A stretch of 64,000 bases of DNA from Ctenosaura bakeri (GCA_948474755.1 CAOLHI010000643.1:620001-684000); one strand, 5' to 3'. Shown: positions 11,872 through 24,124, counted from the stretch's first letter. Program-made: numbers and translations. Notes: a model not told the origin generated them from the letters alone.

Positions 11872-14800
11872 AAAAGGGCAGCCCTGAAGTTTCCTTGCTG
11901 TTCTACCTTACTGGGAAATGGCTGCCTCTGAGCTAGGAAGGGAAGTGTATTCTGATGGTCTTTTGTACTGTGAGGGATCCTGGTACTAATGTCACCCTCC
12001 TTCTCTGTTTTTCTACCTTGAATTTAGGATTATCAGTATGCTTGCATTTTTTTAAAAGTAATTTTTAAAAGAGATGGGTAGAAATACAGGTTGGCTAATG
12101 GTTCAGCATGGTAAAGTTTGGGCAAACATTATGATAACTCTACTTTTAAAAGCCCTTTAGAAAATGAAAGGACTGGTCAGGTTAGTCCTTCCATTAGGCA
12201 CAATGAAGCAATGAAGCAATCACCCCAATTGTAGGGAGCAAAAGGTTATAGAAAGCAGCATTTCCTTCAGTGTTTCCTGGCATTCCCCCCCCCTCCATTT
12301 TGTTAAGTGGACTGCTGCTGTCAGATATGGTAAAAGGATATTGCTTCTGGATTTTTTTAAAATATTCTTCCTATTGTTTTTAATAGTGCAGGAACAAGTT
12401 AATCATCATTCCCAGCCCACCAACACCTCCTTGAAATTACCATCTCTCTCTTGTAATAAACCCACTCACATAGCCCTAATTACAATCAACACTACTACAA
12501 TAAGATCACTTTCTCATACACATGTACAATAGAAAAGACAGCCACATAATGCATACACAGTCAAGTCAAGAGTGTGTTGAGGTGGGGACAATGAAAATTA
12601 TATTAATTAAATAGTATTTAAAACACATAATTGATCTACATAAATCTCCCTGCAGTCTTAAGAAAATGGACTACATATTTGTTTTCTTTTTACCTACTTC
12701 CTTCCAATTCAGTGATATTTTTTTTCCTTCTGGCAAGCTCAGCAAGTTTTATTTTCTCCCCCAGTTGACCATGTTGAAGGAAGGTTCAACATCCAATCCA
12801 ATGAATATCTGTTCATATAATGAACAGTGGAGGACAGCTCATCCATTGACTCAGACAGCAAATTATACTAAATGAGTGCCAGGAGCCAGACTCAGCTCTC
12901 AAGTCCCCAGACTATAGTTATGAGCTGTTTCTGAACATTGGGTCCTGTGGATTTTTTTACAGCTGGACTCTAACAATGAAATTAAAGGTAACAAAATAGA
13001 GGTTTGGTATATAAAGGAAGGTTTTGCTTTCCATGAAGAAAGATTGAACTAACCTTTTGGTATTACCTGCATTGAGTTTTGAGATTGCTTGGTATTAAGC
13101 TCTGATATAATATGCATAAGTGTGATTTAGTAGCAGCAAATACCACTGGCATTAACAGAAGGACTCAGAGGAAAGACAATGCCATAGAAATAATTCATGA
13201 AAACAGATTCTCTACATCAAAGCCAGCTATCCTCAACTGCAGCAGTGACAGATCATTAAAAGCACAATTGCCTGGATGTTATGTGGATGCTTCACAAGGA
13301 AAAACAAAACAAACAAAATAAAAATGATTTTTTTCATACTCTTGTGATATTTTACATCTGGATAGTATAAATATGTGTACTTATACACTAACTTATAAAA
13401 AACCTATACACAGACTTAACACAAACATTCCTTAGTGAGTCTACAATTAATGCTTAATTCTCTTCACCAAACTGATAAAGCCATGCCAGAGATGTACCAG
13501 TTCAGACTGTAGAAGTGGGATGCTGTCCCCTCACCATATAGTTATACAAAATGGAAACCAAAATATGATGGAGCAGATTTCTAGGCTAGTCTTTTCAGTA
13601 TTAAGTATTCATTATCAGTATTCAGTATTATACTGCATTCCTATATATAGGGTTTACCTTATTTTGTTTTAAGGAGGTACAGTTATCTGAATAAGAGCAG
13701 GATTTACAATGTGTTTATTTTCAACGCTGTTGAGTGGATGTTGGATAGATACAATGTGGAGAGTTTTGTTCACCTGTGGTTAATACCATGCATTTGCCAT
13801 TTGATACCTTGTCCCAGCTTCAACCTCCTGTTGTCCAAAGTGGTTGTATTCACTAACAACTAATGACAAGAAGAACCAGAAAAGCTTTCAGTTTAACTGA
13901 AAAGGCTTTATATATTCATTCAAGTTCCAAAATGCTGAACAACTGCAGATATTAAAGACCACAGACTTAAAACATATTTTATTTAGGCTGTATGGCTTCA
14001 GTATGGTTTCCTGTGCTATATTTGTACTAGCTTCACTTCTGCCTTGCAGTTGGATGGTTGCCATTGTCAGAGGGGTGAACTTGACTTTGAGTTGTCTCTT
14101 CACTGAACTAGGTATATGGAATCTATGTAGCTGAAGCTATGATGGAGCTGAAGCTACCATACCATGTTACCCTTACTCAACTGGAAAAACAAGCATATCT
14201 ACATAGACTGATATAGACAGTAATGGATAGACAGTCTACATGTTTTTAAAGCATTACCATGGCTGATTGCACATACAAACCAGGTATTTTCAAAATTATT
14301 CCTTTTATAGTGCCTGAATTCAGCAATACTCACCATGGGGTTGATTCACAGGGGTGAGAATTCTCCCTATCTCCCATGCTGTTTTCAGACTTTGCACTAA
14401 ATATTCCTCTTGGTGTGACACAGGGGAAAAAACCCCTCAAAGGACACAATATAAACTAAGAAACTGCTTGGCAAACTCTAGACCACAGTGAATTTTGTAT
14501 GGGGACAAAAAAACGAAACCCCATCAAACTGGTAGAATGATTGGTCAGAGTTTAATTCCTGCTACAGTAATCCATTTCTTATTGCTTCCGCCTCAAAACT
14601 GACATAATGTATTCTCCAACTCACTTCTCCTGCTCTGCAAATTTTCGAAACAACTTGTTGAGCCATTGACTAAGCATTAGCTGTAGTACTTATCTCCTCC
14701 CCACTCCTCATTTCTGGTTATAATGCTAAATGCCATTATTATCTCTTCCACCATTCCAAACAGGCCAGAATTATAGCCCTAGAAAAAGCTCTTGGTGTTA

Positions 14801-15341
14801 AAAAAAATGTTTATGATGTTTTCATCTTGTGATGAAAGGCAAATGTGTTTCTTTATGCATCACCCCAATCCCTGGCAGCTTCCCACCCTTGTTATAGGAG
14901 TTAATTGAAGATTAGTGCCCACAGGATTGCTTTTGGTATATGAAGGCATTGGTTATAGCACTGTCCTCTTTAATGAGGATATAGTCCTAGGGAAAGACTT
15001 TTTTTCATTTCTTGGCTGCTGCTATGCTGTTTAGAGATAGCCAGGAAGAGAGGGACCGTGAGGGGGGTGGTGCCTCTTTTTTGGCTTAGGCTACAGAACT
15101 TCTTTGTTTAATGTCAGTCTCTCTGAAGTGTTTTGTGGTTATTTTCTTTCATGTTCTCTTTTGTTGCAATTTCACTGAGGCCAGAGAATTTTAATGTTAG
15201 GCATCCCAGTACAAACTGTGGAATGATTTGTTTGCTGTGGATATAGCGCTAGGGTACTGAATGTTGTTTACTGAAATGATTGCATGTTTTATGTTCATTT
15301 TAACTTCTGATATGTTGTAAATTGTAAATGGAAATCATTTA

Positions 15342-15450
15342 TGGCTCCAGATGTTTTTGGACTACAGCACTACTCACATCTCACCACTGGCTATGCTGTA
15401 CTGGGCTGGGCTGCTGGAGCTACAGTCCAACAGTTTCTGGAAGGCCACCT
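15342..15450. mobile_element. Short foldback MITE of the 'ttggactaca' type
   Basis: Left arm ctccagatgtttttggacta, right arm agctacagtccaacagtttc: approximate inverted repeats around ccactggctatgctg. This matches a common amniote/squamate foldback pattern (agatgttgttggactacaac...). Diverged; no target duplication assigned. Confidence 0.6.
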
Positions 15451-15929
15451 GATTCCTACCACATAATCATAAGTAGTAATCAATGAACTATTGTTGTTTA
15501 GGGTGCTTAATTATGATTACTATATTACATTTGTTCACGGACATCTCTAAAAACAGTACATCTCTGGCTTGAGGAGTTATTAAACACTTTAGCACTGACT
15601 ACTTCTTCATCTTTATTCATTAATTGTCCTTCTCACTTACTTGCCTTCTGCAGGCTTGATAGTGACTATGATTTCTCTGTGGTTTATTTTATCCTCTGGA
15701 TTTGTTTAGGGAGCCAGGGTCTCTCCATATGTCCCCCTTTGAATGAGATTCTGTTGCATGCCATGGCATGCCAACTTTTGCAGCACATGTTTCTTCACAC
15801 AAACTGTTCTTTGAGAAGTCAGCAACAAATTAAATCTCTAATTATTTACATTGTTTTCGAACAAGCTCACTTGTTCATGAAAACAATTCATCTTTCCCAA
15901 GTAATTCCTTCGGCATGAGTGCTTTAAAA

Positions 15930-16180
15930 AATTCTAGCAGTGTACATAATGAATATTCATTGTGAAGTTAGATTATGACACCTACAGCTCCTGCAGAGCT
16001 TTAAGAGTGAATTTAAAGGATGACAGAGGGATCAAATTATGCACCTGTAAAAGCAATGAGTTTCATTTTAAAAAAGATATATACTCAGGCTGCCAGGGAT
16101 GTGTTGATTAATGCAGCATCTCAATGGATTTATTGTTTCCCTCTAAGTTGCACTGAACAATATTTTATGCCAAAAACATG
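15930..16180. other. Candidate conserved non-coding element
   Basis: AT-rich but compositionally balanced, free of recognised repeats, with homeodomain-like cores (gtgttgattaatgcagc, ataatgaatattcattg). It looks like vertebrate conserved non-coding sequence. This is an inference from texture only; there is no alignment. Confidence 0.25.
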
Positions 16181-16309
16181 CAACTGGATTGATCTTCCTG
16201 TAAAAACAAGGGGGGGAATAGCATGGTGCTACGGCTAATCTTTTGATCCTATCAGCAGAATGGATTTTACTTACATCTTGGTGGAGAGGAAAGGAAAAAA
16301 AATCTTTAT

Positions 16310-16480
16310 AAGAAAATATTAATCTCTATTTATTTATATAATTTCAGAGCTGCTTAACACATGATGCTAAGGAAAGCAATCAGCAAATGTGTTAATTTAA
16401 TAAAATTATGGAATGGGTAAGCTGGATATAAAGGCAAGTAAAACCCATCTTCATGTTTATCGTTGAAAGGAGGGATATTT
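16310..16480. other. Candidate conserved non-coding element
   Basis: Repeat-free AT-rich block with gagctgcttaacacatgatg and aagcaatcagcaaatgtgtt. Same caveat as the block at 15930: judged by texture only. Confidence 0.22.
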
Positions 16481-18125
16481 ACTGCAAATAAAGCTGTTCA
16501 TCTCTTTTATTATTATGCCTTCTTAGGGCTGTACTTTTTATCATGTCCTCAACTTACATCATGACTAGGTAGTAACAAATCATCTGCATAGCATTTTAAA
16601 GTAATATATTAAATACTGTAGTATAGCACTGATTAACCTATCCACCAATTTAGACTTTTCACAGTGTGGATACTTGCTTTTTTCCCCAGATAATCATAAG
16701 TAACTACTGTTTTGTTTATAGAATGGAGGGGCATCTCTTAACATTTTCTACATTTCTTTCAAACCATCTTCTGTAAACACTAATCTAGAAGAAGAAAAGA
16801 ATAAGGCTTGATACAGGATTTTAATCTATGGAAGCAGTTTCAGTTTCTCCTGATTCCTATGTGCTAATCCTAGCCTTTGATTTTCTTTCAGTCTGCTTGA
16901 ACTCAACCAGAAGAAGTATTTATATACTTCTTTGTCGTAACAATAATAATTTCTGCTCTTTGTGTGTAAACAGCTACAAGTGGGAAATTCCCTATAATTT
17001 CTGTGACAGGTGGCCCCATTGTGGATCTCCTGGTGCTGTGCCATCTGTACCAAGATGCATGATAGAGTAGAATAAACTCTCCCCCTTGCCAAGTATTATG
17101 TATGTACTTGTTAATTAGCAAAAACTTATTGTTAGGCAAAATTGAGAGAGGCTAATGTAAAAGAAGTGTCATTTTAAACATTTTATGCAAATAGGAGATT
17201 CCTTAAGTAAATGTAATCATGCACTATGTATTAAATGGGGTGGAATTAAAATTAAAAGAAGTAGCCTCCTTTTGGGAGGCCGATATCAGGATATATATTT
17301 TCAATAAATAAAATTTCAGTTAAAGCTTGTGGTCTGACAGAAATGAAATATATTCTGAAACTGATTTTTTTTCTAAGAAGCATTATGTGATCTGTGGGCT
17401 CAGCTCTTAGTAACTGTCATAAAATATGGATTATACACATGTCAGATGGTATGGGTTGCTTAATTTTTTAATTCCATTTAGAAGTTTAACACTGATCTGA
17501 TTTATCTGGAGTGGGGAGTGTTGTTCACCACTTGATTATCTTCAAAATTGTTTTCCTCACTCTTTCTGAAATACATGGAAAACCAGGAGCCACATAGTAA
17601 AGGTAACAGAACAGTACTACATAATAAGTAGCTACAACTATTAAAGGAAGTGAGATATAAGAAGACCTAAATTCCATAGAGATACTTGTATTGGTCTTTT
17701 GTGCCATGAACAGCCAAGAATCTTGTGGCAACTTAAAGCGTAATATGTTCCTTTAATGGAGGCTTACATTGACCTGAGTCTACTTCACTGCTTTATATAC
17801 TCGATATTAAACAGTATTATCTTTCTGTCTTTGTGATGAGGACAATGGATATGAAAAAAATTCAGTCTCAATTTTGTTGTGTTTCTCCAAAGCCATTATA
17901 CACTTTCTTTGTATCAAGTTGCAAGACTGTTTTTTTTCTTCCTACCTAGAAAATGCTCATTTACTATAATGTGTATACTTATTCACACATTTGTCTATGC
18001 ATTTGGTACACATCTTCTTTACTGATTAAAGCATGGTTGTCTATATATCTCAACAGTACACCTTTGTAGTTCTTTTTGTTTTTAAAAAGTACAGTCATGA
18101 TTTCCTGCACAAAAAGGCCATGAAT
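16481..18125. other. No recognisable feature
   Basis: AT-rich sequence, no identified repeat or gene. Overlapping short open frames on both strands near 16.8-17.1 kb are not supported. Confidence 0.45.
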
Positions 18126-18129
18126 CAAA

Positions 18130-18164
<35 letters not shown>

Positions 18165-18167
18165 ATA
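18126..18167 (+). repeat. (AAAT)n microsatellite
   Basis: About ten AAAT units. Could be a former retroelement tail; no element body recognised beside it. Confidence 0.95.
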
Positions 18168-19439
18168 GAAATACATATGACACAAAATGAAAGTTATCTC
18201 AGAATGGCTCATCAGAAGTGCAAGTAGGATAATTTTGTTGCAAATTTCACTTTCTATCCATGATTAGAAGAATCAAAATTGATGCCAGTGCACAAAAAAA
18301 TGGATCAAGAATGGTAAAAGTGAAAACTGAATACTTTTGCATGGCCCCGCAAGACAGCTCCCTTGATGTACCCAGTAATCCCAAAATTCCCCTCATTGTC
18401 TACCAAGGGTAGAAAATTACGCCCAAACTCAACAAATTGTCTGCCAAAGGCAAATTGTGGCCCCTAAAATATCCGGATGGTTGCTTCCTGTTTGAAAACA
18501 GGCTCCAAAGCATCTGAAGGTACATAGAAACAGCAAATCTGTACCCAAGTGTTTCTGGAAGGTATGATTTGTTCTTTTGTGGACCTTTCTTCCTGAGAAA
18601 AGTATCTATTTACTACCCTATATAGAGGATCTCAGAGTAGTGTACAATGACTTGGCAGTTGGCGCAGATGCGTGGTCCTCCAAAGTCAAAAGGACAGAAA
18701 AAAAATGAGTCTGAGTCCACAGATGTTGAGAACGAGGATGCACAGGACAGTGAACAGTTGGTGGACAGTTGCACACTCCATATTTTAGATTTTTTTCTAC
18801 AGCACTGCCATTTGTTTATGATGCACAAATTTGTTTATGATGCACAAATGTAAATGCAGATTGGTTTTTATTATATTCATCTTCTCACTTCTCTTCCTGT
18901 CTGTGTCCCATTCAACTCTCCCACAAGAAGATGAATTGTAGATTTTTTTCTGGTATTTCATTTTATTTATAGAATTTCTACTAAAAAAATCAATATGACT
19001 GATAATAATTAAAAAATCAATTAAACAAATTAAAACAGATTAAAATAAATTCAAAAACTTTAGACAATAACACTGTAGAAATTATTATAACAACCACACA
19101 TGAAGCGTATATTTCCACAATAATCCACAATGGCCACAATAATCAGTATCTTCATTTCCTAAGCCTACAGATGAACCTGAGAACCATGGCCTTACTGGAA
19201 TGTATTTAACAAGCATGAGAAGAGATACTATATGCACGTAAATTTTACATGCGCTGTGCAAGGAAATGTTTAATGCACTCAGGGTTCTCTCTTACATGGG
19301 AGATCTGCATCCATCTCATAAGCAGGAACACGTTTGAAGGTAAATTTTATGTCTTACAGCTCAAAATCAATGATTTGGTCACAGAATGTATATTAAAAAT
19401 TAGAATACATATAAGTGAACATAGACCGATATCTCTATA
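18168..19439. other. Mostly unassigned
   Basis: Holds a 19-bp tandem duplication (18811-18848). No gene or known repeat recognised. Confidence 0.45.
18811..18848 (+). repeat. Perfect 19-bp tandem duplication
   Basis: tttgtttatgatgcacaaa occurs twice back to back without mismatch, implying a recent duplication. Confidence 0.92.
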
Positions 19440-19493
19440 AAATCACATCTACCTCTTACCACTCTATTTTACTTTGCTTAGACCTCACCTGGA
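19440..19493 (+). mobile_element. CR1 LINE, 5' part of an interrupted copy
   Basis: ttaccactctattttacttt and gacctcacctgga match the CR1 pattern immediately upstream of 'aatactgtgtc'. The copy continues at 20179 after an insertion. How far it extends upstream of 19440 is unclear. Confidence 0.7.
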
Positions 19494-20165
19494 GCAATTA
19501 ATGATAAATTAACATGTAGAATTAGATTTATGAAAGGTTTAGTAAAAGGGAATGATTTTGAAGAAATTTGGAAAATATTTTTGGAAAAAGCCTTGATAAG
19601 AGATGGTAAAGCTACCCTTTCACAAGAAGAATGGCAATTTTGGAAAATGGATTAAATAAAAAGTTGGCTCTGGGGGGTGGGTTTATTCACCTTTTTTGTG
19701 ATAATAATGTGGTGTATTGTTTAAATTGGAGTTGAGTTGTTTAATTTTGTAAAACAAAAACAAAAAAACAAAATAAAAAAAACAAAAAGTAAGTTAAAAT
19801 ATAATTGGCTTTGGGGAGTGGGTTTACCTTTAGAGATAGCTTAATATGTTAAGTAATAAGATTATATTTAGTAATAGCATTAGATTAAATTTAAGAGAAA
19901 AATATAGAATTAAGAATGATATTACTATAATAATAATGAGTATAATGAGAATAAGAACCAGAGATAGGTAATAAAAATATATAAGTAGTCTGATATAGAA
20001 TAAGCTGAATAAGCTTTTGATTGTAATTATATAAGAGAGAAATAATAATGTAAGTTTGTTTTTGGTTGAAATTTTTTTTGTTTTACTATTAGTTGTATCA
20101 CATGGTGTTTTATTTTTGTGTTTGTGTTTTTTTTTCCTTTCTGTACAATCAATTAAAAAAAAAAA
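19494..20165 (+). mobile_element. L1-like LINE 3' end, 5'-truncated, inserted in CR1
   Basis: The insert is bounded by a 13-bp target duplication gacctcacctgga at 19481-19493 and 20166-20178, and ends in a poly(A)-type tail (aattaaaaaaaaaaa). The 5' part could encode a C-terminal tail ending QEEWQFWKMD before a stop near 19654. The rest is A/T-rich 3' UTR containing two related blocks, ctctggggggtgggttta (about 19666) and ctttggggagtgggttta (about 19809). Clade assignment to L1 is by style and the poly(A) tail and is less certain than the retrotransposition event. Confidence 0.75.
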
Positions 20166-20690
20166 GACCTCACCTGGAATACTGTGTCTAGTTCTGAGCA
20201 GCACAACCCAAGAAGGATATTGACAAGTTGGAACGTTTCCAGAGAAAGGTGACCAAAATGATGAAAGATCTGGCAATCATGCCCTATGAGGAGTCGCTTA
20301 GGAAGCTAGGTATGTTTAGCCTGATGAAGAAAGGTTAAGTAGTGAAATGATAGCTATGTTTAAATATTTGAAGAAATGTTATGTTGAAGATGGAGCAAGT
20401 TTGTTTGCTGCTGCTCCAGAGACTAGGATACATAGCAATGTATTCAAACTACAGGAAAAGAGATTTCACCTAAACATCAAGAAGAACTTCCTGATAGTAA
20501 GATTCAATCAATGGTGGAATATGCTGCCTTGGAGTTTTTTGGAGTCACGTTCTTTGGAGGTTTTCAAACAGTGGCTGGATGGCCATTTGCTGGGAGTGCC
20601 TTGAGTGTGTGTTCCTGCATGACAGGGGGTTGGAATCAATGGCCATTGTGGTCTCTTCCAACTATATGATTCTATGATTCTATTGGGATA
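20166..20690 (+). mobile_element. CR1 LINE, 3' part of an interrupted copy
   Basis: Follows the CR1 3' pattern throughout: gacctcacctggaatactgt, tatgaggagtcgcttaggaa, aaatatttgaagaaatg, the aaacatcaagaagaacttcc block, ggctggatggccatttgctg, ggggttggaatcaatggcca, and the terminal atgattctatgattctattg. Frame is broken in several places, so it is dead. The + orientation and 3' end are clear. Confidence 0.9.
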
Positions 20691-20720
20691 GAGAATCCAA
20701 CTAACATAGATGCAGACAGC

Positions 20721-20970
20721 CAGCAAGGTGTTGTGGTTTGAGCATTGGATTATGACTTTGGAAACCAGGGTTCAAATCTTTGCTCAGCCATGGAAACCTA
20801 CTGGGTGACTTTGGGCAAGTCACACTCTCTCAGTCTCAGAGAAAGCCAAAGGCAACTCCCTGCTCCAACAAATATTGACATAAAATCCCATGACAGGTTC
20901 ACCTTAAGGTCACTATAAGTTGGAAATGACTAGAAGACAAAACAACAGCAGTAGCAGGAGCAACAATAAG
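20721..20970 (+). mobile_element. tRNA-derived SINE, nearly complete
   Basis: Head gtggtttgagcattggatta (A-box region), B box ggttcaaatct at 20769-20779, body tgggtgactttgggcaagtc and acactctctcagtctcagag, then tail bgacaggttcaccttaaggt / cactataagttggaaatgac / tagaag and an aacaacagcagtagca simple tail. This is the fullest copy of the main SINE family here. The family resembles the (ACA)-tailed SINEs of iguanian lizards; the name is not asserted. Confidence 0.88.
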
Positions 20971-21298
20971 ATGAGTGTACAACCTAACCCTTTATTAGCA
21001 AATATCCCTTGGCTGCTTCTTGTGTACCACTTGAAGCCAGAGGGACAGCTCCCTATTCTCCCTCAGGCAGCTGATCAGCTGGGTTTCAGAGTGCAAATCA
21101 TTGTGCCTTCTCTATTAAGATCACTGTGGTGGAAAAACTGTACCAAAGTGGAAATATCTAGATACTGTAAGAAGCTTACATTTCCGTACAGAGATCCTGC
21201 ATTTCCTGGATCTCAGTAAATGTTGACAGCTTTAAGCATTCATATCCTTTACCCTGAGGTACATATGTGTGTGGGAGAGTGTATACATATCTACATGA

Positions 21299-21327
21299 TT
21301 GTGTGTGTGTGTGTGTGTGCGTGTGTG
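21299..21327 (+). repeat. (GT)n microsatellite
   Basis: GT run with one GC interruption. Confidence 0.95.
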
Positions 21328-21498
21328 CACATGCTTATATGCATGACCACTCTGATACTGGATGAGGCCAGGTTACTGAAAACTTGTGTACTCTACTGTT
21401 AAAAATGTATATATCAATGTTGGGGAATTAGTGGTTTTTCAGGTGTTGTTAGGTTTTAACTTCCCAAATAGTTAATATTGAGGAACAAAATGAGTTGC

Positions 21499-21554
21499 AG
21501 TTCTTCTGTTGAGATGCATATTTCACAGTTCTTCTATTGGGATGCATATTTCAC
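21499..21554 (+). repeat. 28-bp tandem duplication
   Basis: Two adjacent copies of agttcttctRttgRgatgca + tatttcac, differing at two positions. Confidence 0.9.
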
Positions 21555-22831
21555 AGTAGGTATATAAATCTTTACTGATTTTATTGTTCTATTCAACATT
21601 TTACTGCTATGATTATCAACATGAAAAACTCATCATTTTGATTCTGTCACTCAGTTTTAATGTCCCTAATGTCCCGGCTTGCCTGCTTATTTTAAGTTCC
21701 ACTATAAGATCCCTGGTCTGGCTTTTAAAATGCTATATAAATTAATTTTTCCATTCCTTAAACCCTCATTGATCATTATCAATTTGTTGAGAACTTGGTT
21801 CTTGGTTTTTGACCCAAGCAAAAGTTTCCTCTTCCTTAATCCATCTTCATCCTTTCTCTTTGCTGCTCCATATTCTTGGAATTGTCATCCAAAATACCTG
21901 AGGATTGGCCCTTTGATTATTGTTCCTATACTTCAATAAAAACTTTTGCCAAGTCTCTAAATCATGCTCGTGTTATGTGACTCTACAGATCCATAACTAA
22001 TTAGCAGAGGCCCAATAAACCCCTGTTAGTGAATTGCAAAGAGGCATAACAGGACACCAGAGAGAGAGCACTGATGCACAATGGGTTTTGGATGTGATGA
22101 ACATTGGTCCCTGCTGTAAGCACAGTTGCAAAAAGAACATTGTTATGTTGTAGGAGTCCCTCTCTTATATCAACTACAAGTCCCCAACAGAATGACAGGG
22201 GATTTTTTGTTGTTGTTTTCCAAAGCCTTTATATATTCAATTTAATTTTCTCTGTACAATTTTATATTTTGATTTTATATGTATATCAACAACTTTTTGA
22301 AAAAAAAATGTGTTCATCTGTTATTTTCTTCCCCTATATCTATATTATGCATAACTTGATGAGATTGCCAAAGGGTGATACCTAGCCTCAGCTGAATGCA
22401 CATCAGGTTATTTTCCAATTCTTGCTCCGTTTCCAGGATGAGACAAGTTAAATAGGTTAGATCAAATAAAGTAGCCCTTATTTAACCCAATTTTCTGTGT
22501 CTAGTTTCATTGTTGGTAATCAAACCTCCCTCGCTCTGTGTGGCTATCTGAATTTAAGACTCATTTACAACCATGGCAGTGGCATATAGGTAAAAAATCA
22601 AATAGATAAATAATTTCATTGGGTGAAATTAAAAGTGAGTTTTGTGGATTTTTAATTTTTGGAATTTATTTTTGACAAAACTTTCATTTGTGCAAAAACA
22701 TTGCCATTGCCCTGTTCTTAATGAAGAAAACAATAGGTTTTCAGAGCAAAACTAAAGATATAACAAAAAAGTTTTGTTTAAAAAAAACTTCCCTAATGTG
22801 AAAAATCTCACTGCATTTGACATTGTTTCCC

Positions 22832-22832
22832 A

Positions 22833-22886
<54 letters not shown>

Positions 22887-22925
22887 CTCTTTCTCTCTTT
22901 CTCTCTCTCTCTTTCTTTCCTTCCC
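22832..22925 (+). repeat. (TTTC)n/(CTCT)n microsatellite
   Basis: Pure CTTT run changing to CTCTTT and CT-rich units. Produces meaningless Ser/Phe/Leu open frames. Confidence 0.95.
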
Positions 22926-23527
22926 CTGTGATATATATACACTTTCCTATCCCTACTCATAACTCACACCATGTGCCAATGACAATGCCAGTCAACTATT
23001 TCGGAGAGAAGCAAAATGAAGGGTTGGCTTTATTCCTGCCACCTAATCTCCCGTCACTCCCCATCAATCAGATTACTGATTTTAGTATAACTTATTTGAC
23101 TAGTCTACTTATACACAAACTTTGTTGAGTAGTGAATACAGAGCTTGAAAAGATGATTTAAAACAAGAGGATTAAGATTGCAATCTTATGCATATCTATG
23201 TGAAACCCCAATAACTTCAATAGGGCTTACTCACAGATACATTGCATATAGTATAACTAGTAATAAGTCTGACTGAATTCATTGGGAATTACTTAGTAGA
23301 AATGCGCAGGATGACACTTTAAGTCAGACAGTCCCTCAATTGTTTGAAATGTCTGTTTTCAATCCACAGCTTCATTTTATATGCACCAGTTGTTAATATT
23401 CAAAATAAGAACAGTAAACATGAAAAACAATGACGAATGATCAAAACTCCTTTTTCATTTCTTTTCGTTTTATATATGAATAAAATTGCTTTCCCCTAAT
23501 TTAACAGGCCACTGCTGCTTTTTTTTA
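22926..23527. other. No recognisable feature
   Basis: No identified repeat or gene. Confidence 0.45.
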
Positions 23528-23560
23528 AAACAACAATAACAACAACAACAACAACAACAC
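23528..23560 (+). repeat. (AAC)n microsatellite
   Basis: AAC repeats with one AAT. Confidence 0.93.
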
Positions 23561-23599
23561 AATTATAATTAAAACAATAAGCAAAACTGGAGTGTTTTT

Positions 23600-23800
23600 T
23601 TTTTATTTTAAAAACTGAAAGGCCCTCATAATTAAAACAATATTGCTAATTACTCTAGTGCTCAGTTCAGGGAGGAAATGCTGTTATTGTTTTCAGTGAT
23701 GAGAGCAGTTAATAGAATTTACAAGATCAGTTAAATTTTTCAAAATGTGTAAACTATCTCTTGTCAATGGGAATGATAGAACGGCTGTTCTTTGGCCAAA
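23600..23800. other. Candidate conserved non-coding element
   Basis: Repeat-free block with aaggccctcataattaaaac, attgctaattactctag and gatgagagcagttaataga. Homeodomain-like TAATTA cores. Texture-based inference only. Confidence 0.25.
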
Positions 23801-23953
23801 AATTTCATATAATAAATGACCAGCTAGTCCAAATGAAATAGATAAGAATGGCTCTTCTTAGGGCAAGAGGGGATTTTACACAACATGATGTCTCAAAATG
23901 TCAACATTAATATTCCACATTAATATTAACACCATTCTCAAAATCTTAATGGT

Positions 23954-24121
23954 GGCCATTTCCGCAGGAATCTGTTATAGTGCGATGATTCCCCTTTCAA
24001 TCTCCTATGGAATCCTGGGGTTTGCAGTTTTGAGAGGGGCCGGCAACCTGCAAACCCCAGGATTCCATAGGAGGTTGAAAGTGGAATCATCGTGCTATAA
24101 CAGACTCCTGCGGATATGGCT
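23954..24121. mobile_element. Foldback MITE, short near-perfect palindrome (168 bp)
   Basis: Left arm ggccatttccgcaggaatct ... ggaatcctggggtttgcag; right arm is its reverse complement with few mismatches; a short GC-rich centre (gaggggccggcaac). GGT at 23951-23953 and 24122-24124 is a 3-bp target duplication. The longer central block of the 199-bp copies is missing, so this is an internally deleted form. Confidence 0.88.
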
Positions 24122-24124
24122 GGT

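Larger units (their letters stand above)
9323..15341. other. Long stretch without a recognised gene or repeat family
   Basis: About 6 kb of AT-rich sequence. Seen inside: an AT-rich run at 10160-10340, a three-fold atagttaayaaat repeat at 10686-10757, a short perfect hairpin at 11845-11871, C/T homopolymer tracts near 12285, and an A-rich run near 13300-13325. Nothing coding is supported. Confidence 0.45.
20971..22831. other. Mostly unassigned, with small repeats
   Basis: Holds a GT microsatellite (21299-21327), a scrap resembling the 15342 foldback (about 21435-21465, caggtgttgttaggttttaa), and a 28-bp tandem duplication. No gene is supported, including the open frames at 21.7-21.9 and 22.1-22.4 kb. 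Confidence 0.45.

Noticed and set aside
19830..20276. 148-codon minus-strand open frame rich in Leu/Ile
   Set aside because: Runs across the A/T-rich UTR of the L1-like insert and into CR1 on the wrong strand; low complexity.
20721..20790. tRNA gene
   Set aside because: A- and B-box-like motifs are present but the tRNA fold is not preserved and the SINE body follows directly.
22774..23128. Open frames with long Ser/Phe/Leu runs
   Set aside because: Translation of the (TTTC)n microsatellite.
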